Assembly: GCA_964016875.1 (NCBI GenBank)
Contig: OZ024735.1
Coordinates: forward strand, 15,397,934-15,461,933
Length of the DNA stretch: 64,000 bases
Direction: 5' to 3'
Source of the DNA: Fallopia convolvulus
Taxonomy: Eukaryota > Streptophyta > Magnoliopsida > Caryophyllales > Polygonaceae
Shown here in pieces: positions 9,964 to 20,559 of the stretch. The notes under the pieces were generated by a model. It ran no database searches. It was not told where the DNA came from and was given only the letters and a program-made list of their open reading frames with translations. The stretch's first letter is position 1. Each line of letters starts with the position of its first letter. The position numbers were made by a program, and so were the translations under genes.

Positions 9964-11584
9964 TGATAACTTACATTTTTGAGCATCTTAAGACACGTAT
10001 TTAGGACCTTAGTTTAGTATGTTTTCTTGCATATGTCTTTTGTTTTCCAGTACTTTTAGTGTAGTTTCCATTATAGATGTCTACACGCGTATTTGTATGC
10101 TTTTCAGGTTCTTTGGAGAAGTTTGAGCTTCATTGGAACGCGTTTGGATACAAGGAGGAATCAGGACTTCAATCTAGGAAGCAACGAGACCGGAAAAGAT
10201 CAACTCAAGAGCCCAAAATAAGAAGAATCACACGATCAAGGCCAAGGTCGTGCACCAAGGTGCACGATCGTGCAGGCTGTGTTGACAAATCTTCGAACCA
10301 TGTGCCATAGGCGCACGATCATGTGTCAACACTCAGAGAACGGAAAGAGTCATGCGGTGCCAAGCGCACGACCGTGCGCTGCCAAGGCTAGAGTCATGCG
10401 GTACCATGGCTAAGTCCGTGCGCCGACCAAGATCGTGCATCCTCGGGTAGCGTTGTGCATCATGCTGGCACGGGTCGTGCGGCTCAAACGCACGATCGTG
10501 CATTCCCTCGTGCACCGGCGTAGGTCGTGCAACTTCAAGGCACAACCCGTGCGCATCAGTCGTGCGTTGCCTAAGGTCGTGCGCCTAAGTGCACGACACG
10601 TGCCGTTGCTCGTGCACTCCTTTTTGCTCGGGTTTTTGGGCCGCCTCTCCTATCTTACCCTAGTATAAATACACTTTTTTGTTATCTAGTTGAGGAGTTC
10701 TAGTTGTTATCATATTTTTTCTATTGCTTGAGAGACAAGTTTGGGTAGATCTAGTGGAGATTTTGAAGACTTTGTGGAATTTGAGTTTGGATTTGTTGGA
10801 TTTTAATCAAGTTTGCTTGTTTCTTCAAAGATTGGGGTGAACCCAATGATGTGTAGGTAGAAAAATCTATTAAATTGCACAATCTATTGTTTGAAGCTAT
10901 GTTTGATTCAATCCTAGATGTTTTAGGCCTTAGTAACTTTTGTGAATGGGAACTTGCCAAAGTTTGAGACTGAAAGGTAATAACTTTGATAAGTAGTTAG
11001 ACAGGGAATTGAGATTGAAATGTACTTTTTCCTGTTGGAACCCTAGGATTTGAACCTGAGTTTTCTCTATTATGAAAGTATTTTGAATTCTCTTGTGGAA
11101 TAACAATTGTCATAGAAACCTTAAGGTTGGGTTGAGTTAGCAAGTTGCGAAAGGGGATGTTGATTCAATTTAATCTTAAATTCTAAGTGCTTAAAGGTCT
11201 AGATTTTAATTTGCAAGTCATGAAAGTGGATGTTTAATTGAGTCTAGATAGGTCTGTTAACACTCAAAAGAATTTAGTGGATACATTAGACAATTGCATT
11301 CAAACAAAGTCAAAATTAAGATTGTGCAATCATCTTTTATAGTCTACCGAAGCATTGTTGTGGGGATCCTTGATCTTAGAAGCCTTTCTCTCACTGATAT
11401 TATCTTATATTACTTGTTTACTTGTCATAATTAGTTCAATAGTCGTAATCACATCACAATCTTTTCTTATTTTTACGACTTGGTATACTGATTTGAATAC
11501 AATTAATACTACATAGTCCCAGAGTTCGAAACCTTGGTATTACAACCGATCACGTACAGTTGCGGGGTAGGATTTGGCCTATCA
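9964..11584 (+). repeat. 5' LTR of the Athila-like element
   Basis: Starts TGATAACTTACA and ends GGCCTATCA, so the edges carry the short inverted TGATA...TATCA. It is immediately followed by the primer-binding site. A promoter-like TATAAATACA lies at about 10664. The left edge is inferred from the TGATA end and from the loss of CACTA transposase similarity just before it. Confidence 0.65.
10230..10625. repeat. Block of degenerate palindromic GCACGATCGTGC repeats inside the LTR
   Basis: About 15-20 imperfect copies of GTCGTGC/GCACGAC, several as full palindromes (GTGCACGATCGTGCA, GCGCACGACCGTGCGC, ACGCACGATCGTGC), spaced about 15-25 bases apart. The block is much more GC-rich than its surroundings. 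Confidence 0.75.
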
Positions 11585-11591
11585 AGTTTTT

Positions 11592-11610
11592 AGCGTCGTT
11601 GTCGGGGACT
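11592..11610 (+). other. Primer-binding site, tRNA-Asp type
   Basis: AGCGTCGTTGTCGGGGAC differs at only a few bases from TGGCGCCGTTGCCGGGGA, the tRNA-Asp-complementary site used by Athila elements. It lies a few bases after the LTR end. Confidence 0.7.
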
Positions 11611-11724
11611 ATAGTTAGTATTGGTTGTTTCTCACAATCGGTAGACTAGGTCTATTTTTCTTTTTAATTTTGTTTCTTTTGTTAGTGACTTCAGCTTTGT
11701 TCTCTAGTTCCTACGAAGAGCCTT

Positions 11725-13292
11725 GAACGCTCAACCACTCAACAATTTTGATCCTGAAATTGAGCGTACTTTCCGTAGATTGTGTTGAACCAAAACCAAG
11801 CGCTCCATGAGCAAGAACAACGCCCACAGACTATGGATGAATACATAAGGCCCGCTCAACATGGGCCTATTTCTAGTGTTGTCTATCCTAACGTGCAAGC
11901 TAGTTACTTTGAATTGAAGCCCTCCTTGATCAACATGGTTCAACAAAATCAATTTGGGGGTCTTCCATCTGAAAATCCTCATCAACACCTTACTACTTTT
12001 ATTGAGCTCATAAAAATTGTCAAAATCCACGATGTCCCAGATGACACACTCAGGATGAGAACCTTCTCATTCTCTTTAAGGGCCAAGGCCAAGACATGGT
12101 TTAAGATTCTTCCTCAAAACTCCATCAGAACATCGGATGAGTTAGCCTCAGACTTCTTGAAAAAATATTTCCCACCTAAGAAGACTTCTGAGATGAGGTA
12201 GCAAATCAGTAATTTCAAGATGAAACATGGAGAGTCTTACTTCGAAGCTTGGGAGAGATTCAAGGAGCTTCTTGTGTTGTGACCTTATCATGGGCAATCT
12301 AAGGTGGCGCTGCTTGATATCTTCTATAATGCAATTGATGGTGCAACTCGTTTGCTAATTGACGCCTCATTTGGAGGTAGCCTGTCTAATCTGCAAACAA
12401 ACGATGCATGTGATTTGATTGAAAGAACTGCATTGCACTCCCATAACAATTGTGATGTTCGGTCCACATCTAGTGCCAAGAAAGCCTCTGGGATGTATGA
12501 AGTTGATGTCAATACTCAATTGAGAGCTCAGGTTGATTTTCTTACTCAGAAGGTGAAGCAGATGGAAACAACTGCAGCAGAAGGAAAGCCCATTGGTCCT
12601 ACACCATCAAGCTCAGTGGTAAATTGCCAATTTTGTGGAGCAGGTGATCACACAATATCAGCTTGTCATTTGTATGCTTCTCAACGTGAGCCACAAGCAG
12701 GAGAAGTCAACTACATGACTAACTACAATCGGGATGTAAGGAATGACCCATACTCCAATACTTACAACCCCGGTTGGAGGAATCACCCAACTTCTCCTAT
12801 GGAAATAGTCAAGCACAACAAAGACAACCACCTGGATTTCAACCAAAAGCTCCTCAACCACAAACTGCTCCTACACCACAACCTCAACAATCAACAATAG
12901 AGCTTCTACTTGAGCAACTTGTGGTGGGTCAAAAAGCAAGCCAGTCCTTTCAATATGAGGTGATCTCAGAGCTACAAGATGAAAAAGCAACGGAAGTTGT
13001 TTGAGCAACAATTAGCTCAACAAGCCTTGAGTGCTCCAAGACGTAGTGGTCAATTGCCTGGTCAACCTGAAGCTAACCCAAAAGGCCAAGTGAATGTTGT
13101 GTCTCTAAGAAGCGGAAGAGAACTTGAAACTCCACTAATGACTAAAAAGGTGAAGGAGAATGAGTTACAGGAGAAAGAGGTCCCTAAGGAGTCAAAAGAA
13201 GATGAGAAGGAGCCTCCATATGTTCCTCCACCACCATACAAGCCACCTCTACCATTCCCTCAAAGAAGAGCTCAAGCCCAAATGGATCCATA
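11725..13292 (+). pseudogene. Athila-like gag with zinc knuckle
   Basis: The gag capsid region begins IKMV-like (FELKPSLINMVQQNQFGGLP) and continues through HLTTFIELIKIVKI to FSFSLRAKAKTWFKILP and DFLKKYFPPKKT (11910-12195). After a stop it resumes as LLDIFYNAIDGATRLLIDAS (12313-). A zinc knuckle CQFCGAGDHTISAC lies at about 12628-12670. A Gln/Pro-rich stretch and a basic linker with PPPPYKPPLPFPQR (about 13230) complete the Athila gag pattern. Several stops and frameshifts break it. The product would form the virus-like particle of the element. Confidence 0.8.
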
Positions 13293-13305
13293 ATTTAGAA
13301 AATTT

Positions 13306-13960
13306 GTGGATGTGTTGAAGAAGTTCTACATCAACATTGTTTTCACGGACGCCTTGAAGCAAATGCCCTCTTATGTGAAGTTCTTGAAAGAGATCCTGTC
13401 CAACAAGAGGAAGATTGATGAATGTCAATCCGTGTCTCTAAGAAAGGAGTGCAGTGCCCTTATCCAAAACAAGTTCCCTACAAAACTTGAAGATCCAAGT
13501 AACTTTTCTGTCCCTATTGTCTTTGGTAATACTACTTATGATGCTTTGTGTGATCTAGGAGCTAGTGTTAGTATTATTCCCTTATCCAACTGCAAAGAAT
13601 TGGGTTTGGGAAAACATAGACCTATAGGGATGACACTTTATATGGCAGATGATAGATAATCGGTTCGCCCCATAAGAATCATTGAAGATGTACCTATTCG
13701 TACAGGTAGGTTTTTTATTCCTATGGATTTTATTGTGCTTGATATTGATGCTAATATGCTTGTCCTAGTCATCTTGGAAAGACCCTTTTTAGCCACTACA
13801 GGTACAATGATTGATATTAAGCAGGGGGTCCTCTCCTTCACAATAGGTGATGAGAAAATTGAATTTAGTCTTTCTAAAGCTATTAAACAACCTTCTTGTG
13901 AGAATGATGATTGCAGGATAGATGTCATAGACATGGAAGTTCATGGATCTTTGATGTTTG
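13306..13960 (+). pseudogene. Athila-like retropepsin region
   Basis: VLKKFYINIVFTDALKQMPS (13309-) is the standard lead into Athila protease. The active-site region reads YDALCDLGASVSIIPL, with DLG in place of the usual D-S/T-G. A second frame continues with FIVLDIDANMLVLVILERPF (about 13726-13790), the family's flap region and ILGRPFL-like box. A stop at about 13660 and a shift separate the two halves. The substitution in the catalytic triad and the frame break indicate an inactive protease. Confidence 0.8.
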
Positions 13961-14129
13961 TGGTCTATAAGGACCCATTGGAGCTTTGTGTGACTACTAT
14001 TAAGGACCGAGTAGAGAAAGGAGAGCTACTTTCTGATGTTGCTCAACCTTCTCAACAAGTTGTGGAGGCTAAAAGTCTCATAGTTGGTGATGGTGCTAAG
14101 GACATGAAGGGTAGAGATCCAAAGAAAAA

Positions 14130-14391
14130 GAAGAAGGATCGAGCAAAAAGTGAGGTCAATAGTGGAGACAGGGTGATGCTATTCCATGAAAGATCCAACA
14201 TGTTTCCAAGGAGTAAAGGAACAATATGGTCTGGGCCATACATAGTGACTCGAGTTTTACAAGGAGGAGGAGCTGAGCTTTGGCATAAAAACTCGGGGAA
14301 ATTCAAAATACAAAGGCATAGGCTGAAGCTTGTAGTTGATCCTAATCCGGTTAGGGTGGATACCAAAGACCCTCCTGACCCGAGTGCTTAA
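14130..14391 (+). pseudogene. Integrase C-terminal tail fused to the protease frame
   Basis: GDRVMLFHERSNMFPRSKGT, IWSGPYIVTRV and FKIQRHRLKLV are the C-terminal end of Ty3/Athila integrase (the GDxVLLFNSRLxLFPGKLxSxWxGPF pattern). They lie only about 200 bases after the protease region and in the same open frame, so roughly 3 kb of RT, RNase H and integrase core have been lost. Confidence 0.8.
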
Positions 14392-15739
14392 AGAAGATGG
14401 AAGGTCAAGCTAATGACCTTAAACAAGCGCTGCTTGGGAGGCAATAACGTGTTTTCTTCTCTCTCTTTTATTCTCTACATTGGGGACAATGTGGATTTTA
14501 AGTTTGGTGGAGGGAAACATGTTTCATGTTAAGTTTAGATTGCATATAGTTGCATGCTAGGTTGCATTTTCATGTTTAAGTTTTTTTTTTTGCATTTGTC
14601 TTTACATAATTTTTTTTAAAAAAAAAATCAGGAAAATGTCAAAAATACAAAAAAAAAAATCATGCATTTAAGGTGTTATTGAATCCCTTTTAATGAAAAA
14701 CCCCTTGTCCTCTTATCTATTCTTTGCATAACTCTAAAGCCCCATGACTTGCTTGAATTGTTGAAACCTCTATATATTAGCATGATTGTGGATTTGTATG
14801 TTTTGCATGTAATTTAATGAGCACATGTTATCTTTTGAGATTTGAAATTATGCTGAAATTCTAGACATGTTTAACCTTGTGAGATCATATTTTTAGCCTT
14901 TCTAGGACTAATTGTCCTCTCTTATATTTCTTGAGTATCTCACTATGACTTGCTACTCTAGAACTTGCATTTAAATATCTATTTTGAGGCCGCTTACATG
15001 AGTCTTGCATATGACATTAAAGTGATAGAGGCATTATTTTTCATTAGCCTATATTTCCATATCTACCCTGCATATTATTCCTTCTTTTTAAAGCCCTTGT
15101 TAGCCTTAATAGCCTATCTTTTTAAGCTCCACAAAATTAAATCCCGAGCCTAATGAGCCTGACCCTTTTGGAGAATAGGAATTTTGCTGGATTTATTTTG
15201 TGAAGTTTGAGTGAGTTGGGGAGTTGAGAAGAAGAATGAAAATGGTGGATAAGTTGAAAGGAAAAAAATGAAGTAAAGGGAATAAAGGTTAAGAATGAAG
15301 AATGGTTTGAGCTTGAAAAATAAATACATATGAAGAAAAAAAGTTTCAAAAATCATGAAGAGAATGGGTTAAAAAAATGAAAAAGAAGTGTGAAAAACAA
15401 AAAGAAAGAAGTCAAGTATAGTTGAAAGGTGTGGAAAGAAAATGAGATAAAAAGGTTTGTTGGTGTTGATGAAGCTTGATTCCTATTTTTCAAATTAAGC
15501 ACCACATAACCAAATATTTTCCCTATCTTAATCTTCTCACCTTGGCCACATTATAACCCAACAAAAGACCTCTTCATTTTTGTTGTATGCAATGTCCATA
15601 GTGGTAGAAATTTAGAACACTATAATTTAACGGTCTTAATTGAGAATTGAGCAAAACACTATATTCTAAACACCTGAGTGAGAGAGATAAACATATTTTC
15701 CTAGATTCTCTTGGTCTTTTAATATATCATACATGTACA
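14392..15739. other. Athila 3' spacer with polypurine-like tract; no gene
   Basis: Holds GGGAGGCAA, ATTGGGGACAATGT and a GTGGAGGG purine run near 14508, then poly-T/poly-A (14580-14660) and an A/G-rich stretch (15210-15450). No ORF is supported. The expected 3' LTR is not seen. Confidence 0.55.
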
Positions 15740-16337
15740 ATGATTTCAATTGTTAAAACTGCTCGTGCTCCCAACTGCTTTTCCATCTCCCCTCTATTTC
15801 TCTCCCCAAAACTATTCTTCTCTAAATCACGCATCTCTTAACAATTTAGCTTCCAACCTTTGCCAAGAATTTGTCTTTCCATCGATTTCACTTCCGATTG
15901 ATCGATCGTCACTTGGTACATGGAGCTCTTTTGTGTTTAATTTCTCCATCGACCGATTTCTGCCTTCTCCGAGTTTCTCCATCAACCAATCTCTGGCTTC
16001 TCCAAGTCTCCACCATCGGACTTCTTCCACCTCCACCTTCAGCAGAACTTCACCCTCAACCTCAATATCTGGGGTTCTTTGAGTCTTCTTCCTCGAAAAT
16101 TGCTCAATTGTTCCTCAATTTCTAGCCTTCTCCAACGACATCGTCTCCGACCTTCTTCAATTCGTTCTGCCAATGCGTTAACCAGGTAATCCACTCAACC
16201 AAATTATCTTAGTTCAATAGCTTTCTTTTTCTCAATAAGAAACATTTTTTAGATAAATTATGGGTTTAGTTAGGTTTAGGTTAGGTTAGAATAACTCGAA
16301 TTAAAACCTAATTTGTCTTTTATTTTGCTTAAATCAG
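15740..16337. other. UTR-like pyrimidine-rich sequence ahead of the FPS fragment
   Basis: Repeated TTCTCC/CTCCATC motifs and open frames rich in Ser and Pro resemble a 5' UTR, not a conserved protein. A donor-like CCAG|GTAATCC lies at about 16183. It may have been carried along with the FPS exons. Confidence 0.35.
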
Positions 16338-16925
16338 ATCATCACTTTGAAAAACAAAATTACTGATAGCTATAGGCTGCTTAAAGGAAGTGAACTCACT
16401 GATGTTGAATTGTTTCTGTCAAGTTCATTAGGCTGGTGCAATGAATGGGTATATATAATTCTGTTTAGGCAAAATTTCTGCATTACTCTTTGGATTCTCA
16501 AAATCTTTGATGTGTTTTTTTTTTCTCGTGATGATGTAATGGACGGCTCTCACATGAGGAGAGGCCAGCCTTGCTGGTTTAGACTTCCTCAGGTGTGCTT
16601 TGCACCATGTCTTGGATTGAGAAGAATTGTGTTCTTTTGTATTTTAATGGTTAAAACTAATGTTAACTTGCGATTATGTTTTAGGTTGGGTTGATTGCTG
16701 TTAATGACAGTGTAGTTATTTGTAACCAAATCCATAGGATTCTTGAAAAGCATTTCAAAGGAAAACCATGCTACGCTGATCTGGTTGATTATTCAATGAA
16801 GTAAGATAAGAATGATGTTTTTTTGGATTTAAAATAGATTACTTCCTTTAATTACTTTGTGGCAATCCTGTTTTTTGTGTTTTGACAGGTGAAATTTCAA
16901 AGTTTCTCCGACTTATCTCAAGGTT
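16338..16925 (+). pseudogene. Farnesyl diphosphate synthase gene fragment
   Basis: Four exon-like blocks match plant farnesyl diphosphate synthase, which condenses IPP and DMAPP into FPP. 16338-16448: ITDSYRLLKGSELTDVELFL, then SSSLGWCNEW, donor GTATAT. 16530-16592: DDVMDGSHMRRGQPCWFRLP, the first Asp-rich motif with the RRGQPCW box; the family has DDIMDGSHTRRGQPCW. 16685-16800: VGLIAVNDSVVICNQIHRIL, then EKHFKGKPCY, donor GTAAG. 16889-about 16925: VKFQSFSDLS after a GACAG acceptor, where the family has VEFQTASGQM. The exon order is right, but similarity stops there. The part of exon two before DD is lost, and the second DDxxD half is absent. It is a pseudogene or captured fragment. Confidence 0.85.
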
Positions 16926-17363
16926 GGTTTCTGCCATCTCCACCAACAGCCTTCTTATTATTGTGTGGGAGCGCTCTTCATTAGCCTTCTCCTCATCTTA
17001 GTCGTCCTTCTCCAATTCCTTGCCACCACATCTTCACCGGCTCGCTTGAGACCTGCTCTTGGTCTTTCAGTTCCACCATAAAAGGTTTGTAACCTTCTTT
17101 TCAAAGTTCCATTTGACGCCCTCTCATCCCCTAATTCTCTTGCTGAATTTTCCTGTTTGTTTAAGGAGGTTTGATTGAATTTGCTTCAATTAGTTAGATC
17201 AAATATTAGTTCCAAAATTCTTGATAAAGGATGGATGAGATTAGAAGAATTGAAGCTATCCCTGACTTTAGTTGTCTATTTCTTCCAATTCTTTTCCCAA
17301 TTGATCATTTGTTCAATTATTGCTCCTGCTCTCAAACATTTTAATGGTTTCAATTTGTGTGAT

Positions 17364-17453
17364 AGGAAAAACTGAGTGTGCGTTGACTACAAGGAATGTC
17401 AATTTCACAGGGTTATCAAGGATTTAATGATTCAAACTGGTGATTTTTTGAAG
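17364..17453 (+). pseudogene. Cyclophilin (peptidyl-prolyl isomerase) exon fragment
   Basis: VDYKECQFHRVIKDLMIQTG followed by DFLK ends at a GT donor (AAG|GTTTGTCC). This is the highly conserved FHRVIKDFMIQGGDF block of cyclophilin-type prolyl isomerases, with the catalytic Arg of FHRV kept. A stop lies just upstream in the same frame. I recognise no other cyclophilin exons nearby. It lies 440 bases after the FPS fragment in the same orientation, so the two unrelated fragments may have been joined by one capturing element. Confidence 0.8.
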
Positions 17454-18744
17454 GTTTGTCCAATCACTTTAAGTAACCTTATTTTGAATCTAATATTTTC
17501 TTATATGCATGTGTTTTCTGTGAAAAAAATTTAAATCATAAGGGTGGATAAAAGGAAACGACTTGATGGTTGATGTGGTAATTGGGCCTGGAAATTATTG
17601 TTTTTGCATACAAGGAGAAATGATTATGTTATGTATTACACTAGAAAATCAAAGAAGCAATTTTTAAAAGCACTAACTGTGAAAGATCTTACACGGAAGA
17701 GCAGATGAAACTGCATTAGAAAAAAATAGTCTAGCAAGTGCTCATGATAAAGAAACGTAAATTTAAAACTTGAGCATTTTTTAGACAGGAATTGATGCTA
17801 TACGAGGAGTTAGGGAACATTTGAAAGTTGAATCGGAGTACTTACTAAAAAATGGAAAATATCTGATCACTTCGGTCAAGTTATAGTATCTGATCATTTA
17901 GATAGTAAAAGGGTAGGAAGTTGTTGTATGCATAATACCATATTTTGATTAATTTCAATATTTTTTAGATCTTTAGTTGTTGTTTATATAATCAATTTCA
18001 GATTTGATTAAAATACCTTAGCTAGGTTAGTACTTTCATTTTTATATTAGGATAATGTTAAGTTGATTATGATTTGTAGAGAGTTTACCAATAACCCTGC
18101 ATATTTTCTAGACTATAACACTGTGCCTTTTTCAATGATCAAGTGCTTTTTTGAACACTGGTTTGTGCATATTGCACATCACACGTTCGACAACATACTA
18201 GAGAAGAATGGGGTGTCTTGGATTGTCATGATGATTGAATATTAAATAATTATATATTTCTATTTTGAGTATATGTTTTGAATATCATGTATTTAGTGAA
18301 TATAGTCCAGAAACCTTTGGGATCATAATTTGTAAGCATGGATAATTTTGATATCAATTTTGATGTTACCTTTGATTTGAGCTGAGCAAGAACATAGATT
18401 AAGTTGCTCAATGCTAATTATTATATTGAAGTAGGCCATATATTTTGGTAAGTTCTTTATTTAGTGAGTCTAATGTCAATGACATTTGATGGTATTGTTT
18501 CTCAGTAATTATAATAGTGTAACTGAAAATAGAGATGCATCATACTAACCAATTAAAGCAATTAGCTTGAAGCCTTCTGCTTCTGTCACGTGTCCATAAA
18601 TTTAAGCCATTTTTTCTTTATTTTTTACTCCAAATTTTGGTAAATGCAAATTATAACTTCTCCTCGATCAGAATAAACCGCTGAACTACAAATGATAACT
18701 TCTCACAATCTGCAAATAAACCCGTACATCTGCGATCTAATTCT
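17454..18744. other. Intergenic or captured sequence, no identifiable gene
   Basis: AT-rich. A short open frame at 18063-18245 (NPAYFLDYNTVPFSMIKCFF...) is not recognised. No repeats or termini seen. Confidence 0.4.
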
Positions 18745-18886
18745 ATGAACGGAAAACTCGAACAAATTCAAAACCTCCGCTCGCTGATTCCGATGATCCA
18801 CTCCAAATCCCTCGTCCTCAAGCCCAAAAGCGCATATCACGATCTCCAACATCCAGAGCCGAAAGATCTAGAAGAAGACCAGGAAG
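18745..18886 (+). CDS. Possible first coding exon of an unidentified gene
   Basis: ATG at 18745 follows a UTR-like leader. The frame reads MNGKLEQIQNLRSLIP and then KSLVLKPKSAYHDLQHPEP, ending in an acidic stretch (KDLEEDQE) at a good donor (GGAAG|GTATGA). Base composition is more gene-like than the surroundings. I do not recognise the protein. Short exon-like pieces follow at about 19447-19485 (WPSRKRRTFPDE before GAG|GTTAGT) and 19565-19590, and another at 20336-20462. They could belong to one small gene, a decayed gene or another captured fragment. Confidence 0.35.
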
Positions 18887-18998
18887 GTATGATTCACTCT
18901 CCCTCTCCCTCTCCCCAGCGGTTGCCTTCCATGAGCGCTTCCCATCTATCCTCATCCTTCTGTACTCCCTTTTCCATTCATTCTTCTGCCCACTTCTA

Positions 18999-19951
18999 AA
19001 CCCTTTCTTCTTTCAGACTTAGTAACTATCACGATCCACCATGCTTAATGCCTAGCTGACCATTAGTAATGAGCCAAGCGACCATGGTTGATTTTAATTT
19101 CCATTTTTTTAGCTTGTGTCAATTTTAGGAAATTGACTGAAACATGGAAAATCTGGTTTCTTACATGTAGGTGCTATATTTATATGCTTTAATTTATGAC
19201 ATTTGAAGGTTATTTAGAAATTAGAACTGAAAGTTAGACTCAAGAATCTTTTTTACTTGTCCATTGGTTTGCTTTTTACGGCTGTATGCATTTCAAACTT
19301 TGTATTATTTGTTGTCTTCAGCAATTACCACAGTGATATGCTCATTTTCTTTGCCAATAAGACTTGATCAGGCTTAATGCATTCAACAACTGCAGTTCAT
19401 TATGGGTAATTAAAAACTATCTATGATATTTGTCAAGTCATTGAGATGGCCATCTAGAAAAAGGAGAACCTTCCCTGATGAGGTTAGTCCATTTTCTCCT
19501 TTTATATAGATTAATATGTCCATATCTGTTTTGCCATGACTTTCTTATCTACTTGTATGTTACAGGAAGCATTCATTGATGTCATAGAAGGGTATTCAGA
19601 ACTACATTCATTGATTTTTATGCAGCTTCTATAATTGTGTCTTTATTGTTGTTGTAGCGGAACCTCACCGGTCAATGTTGTTGTTGTGTTCTATAACTGT
19701 GTCTTTGTTTCTCCTATTGTGTAGGCAAACATAATTAACCATTTGGCTTTTAATTCCTTTGTAATTGGAGTGGTGTGTTTTGCTATAAACTTAGTTGCTT
19801 TCGCAGACTTTTTGTTTATAGTGCTTATCCACGCACTTGAATGGAATTTACAATGAAATTGACTTCTTCCACCTACATCCATCTATGACTCTGTCGTCCT
19901 GCCTATTCACCACTCCACTGTAAGGATTGGCTTTTAATCCCTGCAATTGTT
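18999..19951. other. Probable introns and UTR of the unidentified locus
   Basis: AT-rich sequence with scattered splice-like sites. No protein similarity seen apart from the short pieces described under 18745. Confidence 0.3.
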
Positions 19952-20147
19952 GGCAAAAGGTGATACGCTCACTCCAGGCGCCCCCACCAGCCCTGCCCTG
20001 GGCCGTTGGAGGAGGTAAATCGCGAGGCACAACGGTGGCATAGAGAGTGGGGCTCGAAATAGGTGGAATTGCACACACCCAGTTCCGAACTCGGGCCTCT
20101 TGGCAAACCCCCTCACTCTCTTACCGTCATGCCAATGCCCCGGGTGC
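19952..20147 (-). mobile_element. SINE (tRNA-derived) with 9-bp target-site duplication
   Basis: The 196-bp unit is flanked by GCAATTGTT on both sides (19943-19951 and 20148-20156). On the minus strand its 5' part has an A-box-like TGGCATGACGGTAAGAG and a B-box-like GAGTTCGGAACTGG about 30 bases later, the internal RNA polymerase III promoter of tRNA-derived SINEs. A GC-rich body follows and ends CCTTTTGCC. The family is not named. It probably lies in an intron of the unidentified locus. Confidence 0.72.
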
Positions 20148-20335
20148 GCAATTGTTTGTTATTGGGTATTTTGATTGGAATTTTGGAGATTGCATATGCA
20201 GTTGCTTTCTGATTGCAAATTTGAAATAGATTTAGGGTGATATTAGTTGAGTATTTTCATCCAGGTTTTGGGACAAATTGATCAGGTTTTTAGTCCAATT
20301 ATAAGATTTTTTAGATGCTCTGCTATAATAAGTAG

Positions 20336-20462
20336 TTGGTGATGAGAATGAGGAATTGAAAGAACACGAACAAGTTGATGGATCATGTGCACCAAAGAAG
20401 TTTTCGAAGTCTCTGATTTGCACTCTCCTTCATCAATTCATATCCAACAAAGAAGTTATCTT
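20336..20462 (+). CDS. Possible coding exon of the unidentified locus
   Basis: After an AAGTAG acceptor the frame reads GDENEELKEHEQVDGSC, then APKKFSKSLICTLLHQFISN, and ends ATCTT|GTGAGT, a strong donor. Not recognised. It would need further exons to the right, but a Helitron cluster starts within 100 bases and no continuation is seen, so the gene is probably truncated or a fragment. Confidence 0.35.
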
Positions 20463-20531
20463 GTGAGTAATTCCGATTCCATATAATTCTTTTGGCTTGC
20501 TGGCTAATTGCTACGATTTCATTACTACTAT

Positions 20532-20558
20532 TTTATGAATGCAATACATCTAATTTAC
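20532..20558 (+). repeat. Direct repeat flanking Helitron A, left copy
   Basis: ATGAATGCAATACATCTAA (20535-20553) and adjoining bases recur at 21460-21486 with two differences. Confidence 0.8.
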
Positions 20559-20559
20559 T

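Larger units (their letters stand above)
9964..15700 (+). mobile_element. Athila-like Ty3 retrotransposon, internally deleted, 3' LTR not found
   Basis: A 5' LTR (9964-11584) is followed by a primer-binding site resembling the 3' end of tRNA-Asp, then Athila-type gag, a retropepsin region and the extreme C-terminus of integrase. Reverse transcriptase, RNase H and the integrase core are absent: the protease frame runs directly into an integrase tail. Downstream is the typical Athila spacer (GGGAGGCAA, then ATTGGGGACAATGT, then a purine-rich GTTTGGTGGAGGG at about 14500). I find no second copy of the LTR up to 16 kb, so the right boundary is uncertain and the copy is probably truncated. Confidence 0.8.

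Noticed and set aside
15750..16125. Two overlapping open frames of 84-110 codons
   Set aside because: Ser/Pro/Leu-rich low-complexity translations of a pyrimidine-rich UTR-like region. No conserved motif.
19952..20147. tRNA gene
   Set aside because: Has A/B-box-like motifs but does not fold as a full tRNA and is part of a 196-bp unit with a target duplication.
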